From Thalassomonas sp. RHCl1 (GTDB taxonomy: Bacteria > Pseudomonadota > Gammaproteobacteria > Enterobacterales > Alteromonadaceae), in contig NZ_CANDNZ010000018.1 of the NCBI RefSeq assembly GCF_947387555.1, forward strand, positions 41,355 through 105,354: 64,000 bases of DNA, read 5' to 3'. The notes below the pieces were generated by a model. It was not told where the DNA came from. It searched no databases and worked only from the letters and a program-made list of their open reading frames with translations. Positions 1 to 9,559 of the stretch are shown piece by piece. Made by a program: the position numbers and the translations under genes. Within the stretch, counting starts at the first letter, position 1. Each line of letters starts with the position of its first letter.

Positions 1-975
1 ATACTCACTTTTAAGGATATGAAACAAAAAATTTTCGTTTATATGTTTAGGATTAATTACACAAAGTGAATCAAGTAACGCAAACCTGATATCTGTAGGT
101 AAGAAGCGTATTTCACCAATAGTGCCTTTTCGTGAAAAAACAATCGAGTTTTCATTAAAGTTACAGCGTTTTTCTTGTTCTATCACCGTACTTTCATCTA
201 CACGCCTATTAGTATTTTTTTCTATATTGTCACCTTCAACGAACTCAACCGTTGATATAAAAGGAAAACCATCTGTTATATAAATCGGATTACGATGACT
301 TGGATTTGGATCAATTACGCCTGCATAGTGTTCGATAGGCTTTAGTTGCCAACCTTTAGGAATACAACCTAACTCGGTTTTATGGTAAGCATTAGGTTCT
401 TGTTGGTAGCTAGGACGCAGTTTTTTAGTTTTAACATCAATGCCTCGACTAAATAAGTCCGCCATCAGTCCTTGTTTAATCGCAGTATACTTTTCAATTA
501 ATTCTTGGGATTGTTCAATTTGATTATCTATGGTTGATAAAACCATAGCTATTTTTTGTTGAGTGGCTAAAGGAGGATTCCAGATTGTAATTTCTAATAA
601 CTCACTTTTATTTAATTTCGATCTTGTTCCTCCCTTAATAAAAGGCATAATATTTTTATGTTGCAAGCAATAAAAAACATAACTAAAACAAAAATTAGAA
701 TTAACCCTCAACACATGAGCATGATTATTTACCCAAGATTTACCCGAAATATTATATGCAATAGGACGAGATTGATACTCATCAAAGTATCCCCCATCCT
801 CAGCCAGTAATATTAAATCTTCGTCAAATAAATAATCATTTATATGACCTTGAATACCGTTAGCACCGTAGTAAGGAATTGCCCCTTTCATAGTTGCTCT
901 TTGTTCAGAATTTAACGGAACTCTTAGATTGTCTAGGATTGTACAAGCCTGACTTATAGTAATGGTGTTACTCAT
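1..975 (-). CDS. hsdS: Type I restriction-modification specificity subunit (HsdS), C-terminus cut by window edge
   Basis: The 325 visible codons are open from the ATG at 975 to the window edge. The N-terminal part reads as a target recognition domain: [13 protein letters not shown], then [10 protein letters not shown] and [11 protein letters not shown]. It is followed by the conserved HsdS spacer helix ([12 protein letters not shown], then [16 protein letters not shown]). A second recognition domain begins near PKGW and contains [18 protein letters not shown]. HsdS selects the DNA target for the HsdM/HsdR complex. Its start overlaps the end of hsdM by 8 bases, so the two are probably translationally coupled. 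Full-length family members are about 400-450 aa, so roughly a quarter is missing beyond position 1. Confidence 0.9.
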   Translation of the reverse strand, partial: MSNTITISQACTILDNLRVPLNSEQRATMKGAIPYYGANGIQGHINDYLFDEDLILLAEDGGYFDEYQSRPIAYNISGKSWVNNHAHVLRVNSNFCFSYVFYCLQHKNIMPFIKGGTRSKLNKSELLEITIWNPPLATQQKIAMVLSTIDNQIEQSQELIEKYTAIKQGLMADLFSRGIDVKTKKLRPSYQQEPNAYHKTELGCIPKGWQLKPIEHYAGVIDPNPSHRNPIYITDGFPFISTVEFVEGDNIEKNTNRRVDESTVIEQEKRCNFNENSIVFSRKGTIGEIRFLPTDIRFALLDSLCVINPKHINENFLFHILKSEY

Positions 976-3694
976 AATCCAACCCCGTCATAAACTCAGC
1001 CAGCAACTGCGCTTGTTGATCACGCAGCTGCACTATCTGTTTTAAGGTAACGGAATATTTAGTAAACAAATTTTCAACAGCTGCAATTAGTTTTAGGGTA
1101 TTGCTACGGATATAGGCTTGGTATTCAGTAAATAGGACTTCTTTAACATCTGTTAAAATTAACGCTTTTGCTTCTACTGGAGTAATTTTTTCTCGGGCAG
1201 CGGCAATTAACTGATCTCTTTGTTTTTCTATGGCATTATTTTGCTGCTTTAAGGTTTTAAGTTCACTTTCTAACATCAAGTGTTGCTCAAGCTGTTTTTC
1301 AATGATTTGCAACTGCTTTTGTTTACTTTCACCTAGCTGTTGCAGCTCCTCAATACGTGCTTGATTACTTAATTGAACTTGCTGCTGTTTAGCAATATTG
1401 ATGATTTGTTGGCTAACAGCAAAGTGCATTTCTTTTGCACTTAAGCCTTTGGTTAAATCCCCTTTTTTAGTGCCTTTAGGTAAAGTGTGGTTGGTTGTAT
1501 ATTCAACCAGAGCATCGGAAATTTGGCTTTTTAAGCGTTTAATCGTGTCGGTTATTTCCGCTTTTAGCTGTTTTTGCTGCTGCTTTAACTGGCTTGCCAT
1601 TACTTTCGATAACGGTGCTTTAGATAAAACATCAAAGGTTTCTGTTTCGTCTGCAGCTTGCTCTTCTACTTCTCCTTCTTCCTTACTTTCCACTTGTGTA
1701 AATAAGGCGGTTAACTGGTCAATACGTTGCTGATTTTGTTGTAATTGCTCAATAATCTCAGGGCATTGGCTATTAAATAACACATCATCAGGGATCAAAT
1801 CGGCATTCCAGCCACTGGCAGCAATTGATTTAAAGTCTGCTTCACGGTTTTTAAACCAGTTGGCCAGTGCTCCCCTGACTTGGTATTTATTAAGTAATGC
1901 TAACGGTGTTAATTGTTTTTCAATACTATTTAAGGCATGTTTACGGGTTTGAAACACGCCACTATTACCTTGTTTTTCATCGCCAATTTTAGCAAATAAG
2001 ACCTGTTCTGCTTGCCACCAGCTTTCCAGTTGCCCAATAAATTTTTGATGTTTGCTGATAACACTGGCTGAGTGTTCAATCATGTTTTTAATGTCGCTGT
2101 TATCGCTAATCAAGTTACTAAATTGTTGAAACTCCGGCGACAGATTAATAGCATCAGCCGCTTGATCAGTGAATAATTCGTCTTTTAGCGTGGGATAGTC
2201 ATGCCAGTATTTTTCCAGGGCATTAATTTCATCGCTAGGAATACCACCATTTAAATGTGCTTGAACATTTTGCGGCTCTGGCGCCGGACTATTATCAACA
2301 TAACGGCGAATATTGAGGTTGTATTTTTCTTTTTTCAGCGTGTCTTGATGAATGAGTTGCGCATATTTTGCTACTTTGCTTTCACTATTGTCATCACTTA
2401 ACAACTGTTTATATACGCTGGTTATTTTTTCGATATCCTCAGGACGTAGGCTGTTTTGATTTTTGCCTTCTTTATATTCCCGGTCGGCATTAATAAACAA
2501 AACGTTTTTGCGTTTATCGGCATTTTGCTTATTGATCACTAAAACACAGGCAGGAATACCTGTACCGTAAAATAAGCCAGAAGGTAAGCCGATCACCGCC
2601 TCTAACAAACCGTTAGTAATTAAACGCTCACGATAGCTGGCTTCTTCACCGGCACGGAATAGAACGCCGTGGGGTAAAATAACCGCGGCTTTACCATTAC
2701 CTTTAAGCGAGGCGATCATATGTTGTAAGAACATAAAATCAGCTTTGCCTTTTTCCGGCATAAAAGTATTAAAACGTTGCTTGTCTGACTCTATATCGGC
2801 TTCGGTGTAATCTTGTGAAAATGGCGGATTAGCAATAACCCGGTGAAAGGTTTGTAGGGTACCGTCTTCATCATGATGCTGAGGTCGTAGCAGGGTATCT
2901 TCATTTTCGATACCGTCTCCGGTAATACCGTGTAGTATCATGTTCATTTTACAAATAGACCAGGTACCGCCATTGTCTTCCTGGCCGAATAAATCTATTT
3001 TGCTAATATCACCACCGGATTCTTGCACATAACGTAAACTCTGGATCAGCATACCGCCTGAGCCGCAAGTGGGATCGTAAATTTCCATATTTTCTTGTGG
3101 TTCTAATATCTCAACCAATAAACGTACCACTTCAGAAGGCGTATAAAATTCACCGCCTTTTTTACCGGCACTGTCGGCGAAATATTTAATCAAGTATTCG
3201 TAAGCAGCCCCTAATAAGTCAGGGAATTCAAAACAGTCGTTAGTGAGGGGGATATCATTAAAGTGCTGGATAAATCGGATCAGCGTTTTATCATTGATGG
3301 TGTTTTTACCGACTTTCTTTTTAAAGTCGATATGTTTAAGTACACCTTCCAGGCCTTTATTCTTATCTTCAAGGGCTGAAAGTGCTTTATTTAAGCCGTC
3401 ACCAACACGTTCTTTTAAATGTTCAATTTTATGCCAGCGGGCATTTTCCGGGACGAAGTAATCAAATGCCGAAGGTTTTAATAACTTAGCAATTTTTTCT
3501 TCACTGGCACCTTTGTCCCGGTATGCTTGTGCTTTGTCGTTATAGTCTTTTTCAAACTGATCAGACATACGTTTTAAAAATAATATACCAAAGATAAATT
3601 CTTTATATTCAGAGGCATCCATTTTGCCGCGCAGTATGTCGCAGGCCTCAAATAAGGCGGAGGATAATTTTTGTAGTGTTAGTTTTTGGGTCAT
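968..3694 (-). CDS. hsdM: Type I restriction-modification DNA methyltransferase subunit (HsdM), long form
   Basis: 908-aa N6-adenine methyltransferase subunit that modifies host DNA with HsdS. The N-terminal helical HsdM domain is clear ([20 protein letters not shown]). The SAM-binding motif I is [10 protein letters not shown] (Asp207 onward) and the catalytic motif IV is NPPF (Asn289-Phe292). Classical HsdM is about 500-550 aa. Here about 350 extra residues follow, rich in Gln, Lys and Glu with coiled-coil character (residues about 640-860), and may take over contacts normally made by HsdS or HsdR. It lies 76 bases after the YhcG-like gene and overlaps hsdS. HsdR is not in the window and may lie left of position 1. 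Confidence 0.93.
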   Translation of the reverse strand: MTQKLTLQKLSSALFEACDILRGKMDASEYKEFIFGILFLKRMSDQFEKDYNDKAQAYRDKGASEEKIAKLLKPSAFDYFVPENARWHKIEHLKERVGDGLNKALSALEDKNKGLEGVLKHIDFKKKVGKNTINDKTLIRFIQHFNDIPLTNDCFEFPDLLGAAYEYLIKYFADSAGKKGGEFYTPSEVVRLLVEILEPQENMEIYDPTCGSGGMLIQSLRYVQESGGDISKIDLFGQEDNGGTWSICKMNMILHGITGDGIENEDTLLRPQHHDEDGTLQTFHRVIANPPFSQDYTEADIESDKQRFNTFMPEKGKADFMFLQHMIASLKGNGKAAVILPHGVLFRAGEEASYRERLITNGLLEAVIGLPSGLFYGTGIPACVLVINKQNADKRKNVLFINADREYKEGKNQNSLRPEDIEKITSVYKQLLSDDNSESKVAKYAQLIHQDTLKKEKYNLNIRRYVDNSPAPEPQNVQAHLNGGIPSDEINALEKYWHDYPTLKDELFTDQAADAINLSPEFQQFSNLISDNSDIKNMIEHSASVISKHQKFIGQLESWWQAEQVLFAKIGDEKQGNSGVFQTRKHALNSIEKQLTPLALLNKYQVRGALANWFKNREADFKSIAASGWNADLIPDDVLFNSQCPEIIEQLQQNQQRIDQLTALFTQVESKEEGEVEEQAADETETFDVLSKAPLSKVMASQLKQQQKQLKAEITDTIKRLKSQISDALVEYTTNHTLPKGTKKGDLTKGLSAKEMHFAVSQQIINIAKQQQVQLSNQARIEELQQLGESKQKQLQIIEKQLEQHLMLESELKTLKQQNNAIEKQRDQLIAAAREKITPVEAKALILTDVKEVLFTEYQAYIRSNTLKLIAAVENLFTKYSVTLKQIVQLRDQQAQLLAEFMTGLDYE

Positions 3695-3770
3695 TGGTTA
3701 TATACTTAATTCTCAAAACTATGATTTTGCTGATTTAATTTTGTTATAAAAATCAGCTGATAAATAAATG

Positions 3771-4808
3771 CTATTTTAATTTGTTATTACTATATTTTTC
3801 TTGAGCGTGGCTAATAGCTTGCTGTAAACGCTGATGTAATACTTCACGCTTTGGTAATACCGCTAAATATTCAGCAACATGAATACCGGCGTTGTCCATT
3901 TCCAACAGTTCTATTTGTTCTTGATTCTTTTCGGCACACAAAATAATGCCTAATGGCGGCTGCTCACCTTCCTGGCGCTCGTATTTATCTAACCAGCGTA
4001 AATATAATTCCATTTGGCCTTTATAGTGCGGCTTGAATTTACCTAATTTAAGGTCAATAGCGACCAGACGTTTGAGCTGCCGGTTATAAAACAATAAGTC
4101 GATATAAAAGTCGTCACCGTCTAATTGAATGCGCTTTTGCCGGGCAATAAAAGAAAATCCTGCGCCTAATTCCAGAATAAATTGCTCTAATTCTCGTAAA
4201 ATAGCGTCTTCTAAATCTTTTTCCAAGTAGTGGTCATTGAGTTCTAAAAAATCTAATACATAGGGATCTTTAAGTACTAAATTTTCAGTAACACGCCCTT
4301 GTTCGGCTAATTGTTGTAGTTCTGCTTTGATTAACTCTTCTGGTTTTTTAGATAAAGCCGTGCGTTCAAATAGCATGCTATCGATACGCTCATGTAAAGT
4401 ACGAACGCTCCAATTTTCACTGGCACACATTTGCGCATAAAATTCACGGGCAGATGGCTCTTTTATTGAAATAAGTAATTTAAAGTGACTCCAGCTTAAT
4501 TGTCGCCACAGTGTAGCGACAATTTCTGCGTCGGGAAAAACCTCGGCAAACTTCATGATCCTGCGCAGTTGTTTCTCTGAAAATCCTTTACCAAATTCAT
4601 TGGCTAACTGCTGAGCCAAGGTAACTACAACTTGTTTGCCATATGCTGCACGTTCGCCCTGTAATACTTCCTGGTTGATACGTTGGCCAATTTGCCAGTA
4701 CATCATAGTTAACGCAACATTGACCGCAACCGAAGCTTGCTGTTTAGCTTGAGTAATTAAATTTTGGATGTCAGCCAGTAGCACAGCTTCTGCTCTTAAT
4801 TCAGTCAT
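3771..4808 (-). CDS. YhcG/DUF1016-family PD-(D/E)XK nuclease-like protein
   Basis: 345 aa. The N-terminal DUF1016 helical domain (MMYWQIGQRINQEVLQGERA, then FPDAEIVATLWRQLSWSHF) is followed by a PD-(D/E)XK fold. Candidate catalytic residues are Asp237 in FYIDLLFYNR and Asp252/Lys254 in AIDLKLGKF. Proteins of this family often sit inside type I restriction-modification operons; their exact role there is unsettled. The gene overlaps the small upstream HTH gene by 8 bases and precedes hsdM, so it is probably co-transcribed with the RM genes. It has no helicase motifs and cannot be the HsdR subunit. Confidence 0.85.
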   Translation of the reverse strand: MTELRAEAVLLADIQNLITQAKQQASVAVNVALTMMYWQIGQRINQEVLQGERAAYGKQVVVTLAQQLANEFGKGFSEKQLRRIMKFAEVFPDAEIVATLWRQLSWSHFKLLISIKEPSAREFYAQMCASENWSVRTLHERIDSMLFERTALSKKPEELIKAELQQLAEQGRVTENLVLKDPYVLDFLELNDHYLEKDLEDAILRELEQFILELGAGFSFIARQKRIQLDGDDFYIDLLFYNRQLKRLVAIDLKLGKFKPHYKGQMELYLRWLDKYERQEGEQPPLGIILCAEKNQEQIELLEMDNAGIHVAEYLAVLPKREVLHQRLQQAISHAQEKYSNNKLK

Positions 4809-4989
4809 TATCTGCCACCTTATTCTTTTGCTGTTCTATCCATGCTTCTAAGTCAGTCATTTTGAAGCGCCAGCTACCACCTACTTTAAAACCTGGAAGT
4901 TTTTTCTCGGCAGCCAAACGGTAGGCTGTTTTTTCTGTCAGTTTTAAATACTCAGCAACCTCTTTCAAGGTCATGATTTGATCGGTCAT
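4801..4989 (-). CDS. Small excisionase/MerR-type helix-turn-helix protein
   Basis: 62 aa, almost entirely one winged-HTH of the excisionase (HTH_17) type: LKEVAEYLKLTEKTAYRLAA, then LPGFKVGGSWRF and a helix DLEAWIEQQKN. Such proteins bind DNA and often act as excisionases or small regulators. Here it is the first gene of the YhcG-hsdM-hsdS set and overlaps the next gene by 8 bases, so a role in controlling the RM operon is plausible. No integrase gene is visible beside it. Confidence 0.8.
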   Translation of the reverse strand: MTDQIMTLKEVAEYLKLTEKTAYRLAAEKKLPGFKVGGSWRFKMTDLEAWIEQQKNKVADND

Positions 4990-5168
4990 TTTATTACTCT
5001 CAAAAGCTTGATGGGAGAATATGGGAAAATTAGGGAATAAACAAGAAATTGATTTTTAGTTATCTAAAGCCCAGCTTAGTTTGTTTTACAGATAGGCTTT
5101 TTAATTCATTCATTGATATATAAACCAACCTAGTACATCAATGCACAATGTCATTACCACGGATAAAA

Positions 5169-5546
5169 CTAATACCCTAAGATCGCATTATGTAAATATT
5201 CCCTATAAACAAAAACCGGCCCTAACAAATAACTCATTACGTCATAACCCAATGCGTACGGCACTACCACACTGGCAAAAATAAACACGCCATAGAGAAA
5301 ATAAAACGTATCACCAAGTGCACGAGAGAAAAGTACAAACCCCAACAAAAGCAGCCCTATATAGGCCAAGAACTCAAAAAAGCCGAAAAACAGTAGAAGT
5401 AACGTCACTATAAAGAAGAACAGGTTGGTAGCTTGAATCAATGCAGGGCTGTTATAAACCACCACCCTTTTCATTACCAATTCACTTAAGAAGTAATTCC
5501 CCTTAAAAAGCAACAGAGTAATAATTATTTTTAGTATTAAAGCCAT
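5169..5546 (-). CDS. Small polytopic membrane protein, possible immunity partner
   Basis: 125 aa, dominated by three or four hydrophobic segments (for example LFFFIVTLLLLFFGFFEFL and FLYGVFIFASVVVPYAL). I do not recognise a family. It is the last of three consecutive minus-strand genes; the first encodes a glycine-rich putative membrane-active protein. By position it could be a second immunity or accessory protein for that gene. This is inference from context. Confidence 0.6.
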   Translation of the reverse strand: MALILKIIITLLLFKGNYFLSELVMKRVVVYNSPALIQATNLFFFIVTLLLLFFGFFEFLAYIGLLLLGFVLFSRALGDTFYFLYGVFIFASVVVPYALGYDVMSYLLGPVFVYREYLHNAILGY

Positions 5547-5583
5547 TTGTAATTAAGAAAGCGCGAACATTAAATGAGTGTGT

Positions 5584-5952
5584 TTATGCCTCCATCTTTC
5601 TTAATAGATAAATAACTCCAACCGATCCAATAAATAAAGCAACACTTGCCATGAAAAAATAAAAGCTAAAGATAAACAAACGCTGTACTTTTTTGGGAAC
5701 TTGATCTCTTTTTTCTAACATGCGCATACGATGAGCATGCCATTTGCTACAAAATACGATTGCGTAACTTAAAATACCATGGCCTGCCAGAAAAATATTT
5801 AAAGAATAAAATCGATGCCCATCAAGTATGTTCTCAACATAAGGCAACCATTTGGATTTTAAATAAAAAGCAAAACACACCCAAATAAAGATACCTAAAA
5901 AAGCAACAGCACAAAACATTGCTGCAATATAGATAATGCTTTCATTACTCAT
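5584..5952 (-). CDS. Small two-helix membrane protein, putative immunity protein
   Basis: 122 aa with an N-terminal membrane helix (IAAMFCAVAFLGIFIWVCFA), a basic middle (KWHAHRMRMLEKR) and a C-terminal helix (FYFFMASVALFIGSVGVIYLL). The layout matches the 124-aa protein at 10543-10917: same length, terminal helices, and a basic loop ahead of the last helix. That protein also directly follows a glycine-rich membrane-type protein. Seventeen bases separate it from the larger gene upstream. A protective partner is therefore suggested, but no family was recognised. Confidence 0.6.
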   Translation of the reverse strand: MSNESIIYIAAMFCAVAFLGIFIWVCFAFYLKSKWLPYVENILDGHRFYSLNIFLAGHGILSYAIVFCSKWHAHRMRMLEKRDQVPKKVQRLFIFSFYFFMASVALFIGSVGVIYLLRKMEA

Positions 5953-5969
5953 TGTTACCTAACTCCATG

Positions 5970-7007
5970 TTAATGCTTGGTATTCATCTCGTATACTACT
6001 TTACCTATCTCTTCTCCGCCAAGCCCTCCAGCCAATCCTCCAGCATAACCTCCACCAGCACCAACAACTAAAGCACACCAAAACATGCTTGTACCACCCG
6101 TTGGTAAACTGAACACTAAAGAACAAGCACCCACAGTAGCTACATAACCAAGCCCTATTCCACCTAACACATTACCTACCGCTTTTCCGGTTTCATTGTA
6201 TTTGGTTTGGCGGCACTTTACATCTTCACCAGCTGTACAAGCTTTCCGAATATTGATGCTGGCATCCAGTCCCGTCAATGCCATGCCAACATAACCAACA
6301 CGTTTCAAGTTCTGTGACATCTTTGCGATGGCCTCATAATTTCTCGCAAAGTTAGGTATGGTTTCGGCAATACCCCCTAATTTTTTCCACTGGCGAATCG
6401 TACTTTTAGAGCTAAGCCCGAGATTAGAACGGATATCACCGGCAACTATTCTGCCACTAATTTCGGGTTGAACTAATCGGCCTAAAGCAGCATCTAGCCG
6501 ATTAAAATGTGTTCTACGACGTTGAAAGAATATCTGATTATTTAAATTTCCCTGTCGGTTATAACTGGTAACATAAGTTTCTTCTATATCTTCCAAAATG
6601 GCTTTCACCTGCTCTACATGAGCAGACCATGATGTATTGGCCACTCCGAGCAATAACCCGGAATAAGTTCCGATACTAGAGAGCAGATCATAGCGTTTTG
6701 CCAATATTTCTCGTTCTGATGCATCAAGCTTCAGTAGGGTAAGATCAACTTGCTTGGCAAGGGTTAAAAACTCTTGCTCTTCTATCGTGCATTGAGTGGC
6801 ATCCGCAGGAGAAAGCAGTACCACCTGCCCAGGCCATACAGTGTCATTTTTTATGTGAGAGTTAACCAGCTTAAAATGCTCGTAAACTAATGGCTCAGGA
6901 AAGTTATAGAGAATCATAATCAGTTGATCCACCGGCATTGATTTCTCAACGATATGAATAGCGTATTCTTCAGGTATAGGCGTAGGATCCAGGTTTGCAG
7001 TAGTCAT
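5970..7007 (-). CDS. Putative membrane-disrupting effector with LysM-like N-terminus and glycine-rich C-terminus
   Basis: 345 aa, no signal peptide. The N-terminal part (residues about 15-70) resembles a LysM-like fold: spaced hydrophobics, then LVNSHIKNDTVWPGQVVLLS. The middle is helical. The C-terminal 75 residues are hydrophobic and glycine-zipper-like (GKAVGNVLGGIGLGYVA, then VVGAGGGYAGGLAGGLGG). Cytosolic proteins ending in such hydrophobic hairpins and followed by small membrane proteins are typical of pore-forming T6SS effectors such as the Tme type. Assignment to a named family is inference; the protein could also be a non-secreted membrane toxin. The gene leads a three-gene set with the two small membrane proteins. 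Confidence 0.55.
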   Translation of the reverse strand: MTTANLDPTPIPEEYAIHIVEKSMPVDQLIMILYNFPEPLVYEHFKLVNSHIKNDTVWPGQVVLLSPADATQCTIEEQEFLTLAKQVDLTLLKLDASEREILAKRYDLLSSIGTYSGLLLGVANTSWSAHVEQVKAILEDIEETYVTSYNRQGNLNNQIFFQRRRTHFNRLDAALGRLVQPEISGRIVAGDIRSNLGLSSKSTIRQWKKLGGIAETIPNFARNYEAIAKMSQNLKRVGYVGMALTGLDASINIRKACTAGEDVKCRQTKYNETGKAVGNVLGGIGLGYVATVGACSLVFSLPTGGTSMFWCALVVGAGGGYAGGLAGGLGGEEIGKVVYEMNTKH

Positions 7008-7586
7008 TTTTCATTCCTTTGATTTCTGACTTCAAGCATTGTGACATAGCTAGCAATGCAGCTATTAAAGAATAGAGTATAAATGAGCTATTGGTTAGGG
7101 GAGGAATTAATTAGCTAGAGTTGACATTGAATTGACTCATAATAAATGTAACCGAGTTATCGGGAGCTGTATTATGAACCCAAAAGAACAAAAAGTTACT
7201 TGATCGCCACCAAGCATTAATGTGAGGCATCCACAAATTGATATCCCTTAATTTCGATATGGGGCCATAAATAAACTTTACAATTTATTAGAAAATATAT
7301 GGCGAAATTTGTATAGCTAATGTCCGTAATGCACTACCCGGACTTTACGGCTATATCGAGATTTAGTGATAAAACTGTCTGATGGAGTAAGAGCCAAAAC
7401 AGTTTAGGTTGAGGTATACAATAAAGTCAAAATCGATACATTTAACAATGATTATGAACATTAATCATTGTTGCAATTTTACTTAATGTACAATAACTAA
7501 TACTCCTGCACATTAGTCATTTAATGACTTTAAGCTTTATCTTATTCGAAAGAGATTCTGAGCACACCTCCTCCAATACTACATAT
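7008..7586. other. AT-rich intergenic stretch with a hairpin but no recognisable gene
   Basis: No open frame of credible length and no family resemblance was seen. The ATG at about 7173 opens only a nine-codon frame. A perfect inverted repeat lies at 7444-7472: arms AACAATGATTA and TAATCATTGTT around a 7-base loop. The stretch probably contains the promoter of the leftward effector-like gene, which could not be pinned down. Confidence 0.5.
7444..7472. repeat. Perfect 11-bp inverted repeat with 7-base loop
   Basis: Arms AACAATGATTA and TAATCATTGTT are exactly complementary. The outer six bases (AACAAT/ATTGTT) are shared with the middle HipB-type operator at 7633-7664, but the ATCC/GGAT core is absent. 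It may be a terminator remnant or a protein-binding site. Confidence 0.5.
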
Positions 7587-7610
7587 AAAATCCTAATAAA
7601 GGAGGATTTT
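7587..7610. promoter_or_regulatory. Putative HipB operator 1 (AATCC-N10-GGATT)
   Basis: The core AATCC (7589-7593) and GGATT (7604-7608) are separated by 10 bases; the arms extend to AAAATCC/GGATTTT. It is the most distal of three sites with identical half-sites and spacer length, upstream of the predicted -35 element. E. coli HipB binds TATCC-N8-GGATA operators, so the core logic is alike with a longer spacer. Confidence 0.65.
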
Positions 7611-7632
7611 AATAACTAGCCTTTTAACACTT

Positions 7633-7664
7633 AACAATAATCCTCTTATAATAGGATTATTGTT
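7633..7664. promoter_or_regulatory. Putative HipB operator 2, extended palindrome
   Basis: AATCC-N10-GGATT lies at 7639-7658 inside a longer perfect inverted repeat with arms AACAATAATCC and GGATTATTGTT. It overlaps the predicted -35 element, so occupancy would block RNA polymerase. Its centre is exactly 50 bases from operator 1 and from operator 3. Confidence 0.7.
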
Positions 7665-7688
7665 ATATATGAAAATATTGGATATATT
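7660..7688 (+). promoter_or_regulatory. Predicted sigma-70 promoter of hipBA
   Basis: The -35 is TTGTTA (7660-7665) and the -10 is TATATT (7683-7688), with a 17-base spacer. The -35 overlaps operator 2, and operator 3 begins immediately after the -10, which suits autorepression. The promoter is read from sequence only. Confidence 0.6.
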
Positions 7689-7708
7689 AATCCTAGTTAA
7701 TTAGGATT
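7689..7708. promoter_or_regulatory. Putative HipB operator 3, overlapping the ribosome-binding site
   Basis: AATCC (7689-7693), N10, GGATT (7704-7708). The AGGA at 7703-7706 that would serve as Shine-Dalgarno for the ATG at 7716 lies inside this site. The transcription start would fall in or next to it. Confidence 0.65.
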
Positions 7709-7715
7709 TAAGTTG

Positions 7716-8003
7716 ATGGCCAAACGAGTTATACCAACAGAAGCACCGGACTCTTCCCTTCCCATAAATATGGAACGTTTGGGAGAATTTGTGCGCTTCA
7801 AAAGAACCTCCTTAGACTTATCCATTGAAAATGCAGCAAGTCTCTGTGGGGTATCAAAACAGGCTTTTCATAACCTTGAGTTGGGGCTGGAAAGTGTAAA
7901 GTTGGCGACTGTATTTAAAATCCTTAATAACCTGGGCATCAGTCTTTGGTTTGATAATAAAGTGGCAGAGAACACTCAGGAAGATAATGATGACTGGCTC
8001 TGA
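7716..8003 (+). CDS. hipB: HipB-like antitoxin, XRE-family repressor
   Basis: 95 aa. An XRE-type HTH covers residues about 20-75 (LGEFVRFKRTSLDLSIENAA, then GVSKQAFHNLELG). It neutralises the HipA kinase and represses its own operon. A TTG lies just before the ATG; I chose the ATG at 7716, with AGGA nine bases upstream. hipA starts inside the end of this gene. Three matching inverted repeats upstream are the likely binding sites. The acidic tail (QEDNDDWL) resembles other HipB tails. Confidence 0.88.
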   Translation: MAKRVIPTEAPDSSLPINMERLGEFVRFKRTSLDLSIENAASLCGVSKQAFHNLELGLESVKLATVFKILNNLGISLWFDNKVAENTQEDNDDWL

Positions 8004-9315
8004 TTCATTACCCAAACTTTCGGTATATAGTCAATCAGAAAAAGTCGGTGACTTAGTGTTCTCTGAACCTGGCTTATGTACATTTATCTACTCTGAATAT
8101 TGGAGAGAACACAGATTTCCGATATCTCCTGCTATCCCATTTAATGAAGACTACGCACCGAAAACTATCGCTAATTTTTTGAAAAACCTTTTTCCCGAAG
8201 GCGATGCTTTTGACACCTTACTGCATAGCCAAAATATATCTCAAAAAAATCTCTATGCCATATTGAAAACTATAGGCATGGATACTGCGGGAATTTTGTC
8301 TTTTTTCCCCGATGAATATAAAGCAGAACAAACCCAACTAAGAGAAGTAACAGCAGAAGAACTAATAAAAAAGCTGTCATCGGGTGATATCCAGGAATTA
8401 ACTACATGGGATGGAAAATATCGCTTATCCGTTGCCGGGGTCCAAAATAAACTCAATGTATATATAGATCCGGCAAACAAATTTATGCTTGCCGATGGTA
8501 AATATTCAAGCACTCATATATTAAAGTTTGCCTCTGACAAATATAAAACCATCGTTATCAATGAATTATTTTGCATGTCACTAGCGCGCGAAGCAGGGTT
8601 GAAAGTTGCAAACGTATCCTTTAAAAAATTTGGGGAACACAGCGCCCTGGTTGTTGAAAGGTTTGACAGAAAAAGAACAACTGACGGCGTAGAAAAACGC
8701 CATATTATAGATGCCTGCCAGGCATTGGATCTACCACCTGAATTTAAATACGAACAACAATTCGGTAGCGGCCGTGATGTTCAACATTTAAGAGACGGCG
8801 TAAGCTTTAACAAGCTCTTTTCATTCGCACAGCACTGCGCTATTCCTGCAGCAGTAACCCGGCATTTGGTTGATTGGCTTATATTTAATCTAATTATTGG
8901 TAATAGCGATGCACATGGCAAAAATATGAGCTTTTATCTTGGAAAAAGCGGAATAACAATAGCCCCACTTTATGACTTGGTATCAATAACTTATGAAGCA
9001 TCAAAAAATAACAAGCTCGATACCTCATTGGCTATGGCTATCGGTGATAATTTTGATATTCATACAATTACCGCTTACGATTTATTAACGCTGGCCGATG
9101 AAACAGGTATTCCGTTTAACTTTTTAAAAAAACGCATAGATAAGTTAACAACCTTTGTTTTAAAAAGAGTTGAACAACTCAATTTCGATAATTATGAGCT
9201 AAGCGAACAGCATACCTCGGTTATAGAAGAACTAAAGTTGATAGTAATTCAACAAGCCAACAGGCTTTTAAGTGAATCACGAATTATGGACGCTGTTGCA
9301 AAAGAAGCTTTTTAG
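7990..9315 (+). CDS. hipA: HipA-like serine/threonine kinase toxin
   Basis: 441 aa, the usual HipA length. The N-terminal subdomain includes FPEGDAFD, the HipA-specific RLSVAGVQNKL segment, and the kinase-like catalytic core. Asp307 in GNSDAHGKN matches the HipA catalytic Asp, and Asp329 in LYDLVS matches the metal-binding Asp. E. coli HipA phosphorylates glutamyl-tRNA synthetase; the target here is unknown. AGGAAG at 7978-7983 favours the ATG at 7990 (or 7987), giving a short overlap with hipB. In-frame starts exist farther upstream inside hipB. All key residues are present, so the toxin looks active. Confidence 0.9.
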   Translation: MTGSDSLPKLSVYSQSEKVGDLVFSEPGLCTFIYSEYWREHRFPISPAIPFNEDYAPKTIANFLKNLFPEGDAFDTLLHSQNISQKNLYAILKTIGMDTAGILSFFPDEYKAEQTQLREVTAEELIKKLSSGDIQELTTWDGKYRLSVAGVQNKLNVYIDPANKFMLADGKYSSTHILKFASDKYKTIVINELFCMSLAREAGLKVANVSFKKFGEHSALVVERFDRKRTTDGVEKRHIIDACQALDLPPEFKYEQQFGSGRDVQHLRDGVSFNKLFSFAQHCAIPAAVTRHLVDWLIFNLIIGNSDAHGKNMSFYLGKSGITIAPLYDLVSITYEASKNNKLDTSLAMAIGDNFDIHTITAYDLLTLADETGIPFNFLKKRIDKLTTFVLKRVEQLNFDNYELSEQHTSVIEELKLIVIQQANRLLSESRIMDAVAKEAF

Positions 9316-9361
9316 CATTTACCTGATGATATTCCTGTTTAATCGTGAGCGCCCGGCAAAA

Positions 9362-9385
9362 CAGCAACTCCCCCTGCTGCTTTTT
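9362..9385 (+). terminator. Weak candidate terminator after hipA
   Basis: A short stem CAGCA/TGCTG with an 8-base loop is followed by a run of Ts (9381-9385). The stem is only five base pairs, so the call is tentative. Confidence 0.35.
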
Positions 9386-9559
9386 ACTTCTGATAAGGTG
9401 TTCATTTATCAAACAGATATGCTTTAATAGTACCAGCGCCTGCACAGCTTTATACTTTTACGGATAAGAGAAAAGCAAGCAATCAAAATTGAGCGACTAT
9501 ACTAAGCAAAAACACAAAACTGCTCATAATTGCTAACTCAGCTTGAAAAGGATTTTAAA

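Noticed and set aside
3771..4808. YhcG-like protein as the missing HsdR subunit
   Set aside because: It has a nuclease-like core but no helicase motifs and is far too short for HsdR.
7173..7330. Remnant of a transposase or integrase gene
   Set aside because: The frame opens for only nine codons and no degraded family motif could be read on either strand.
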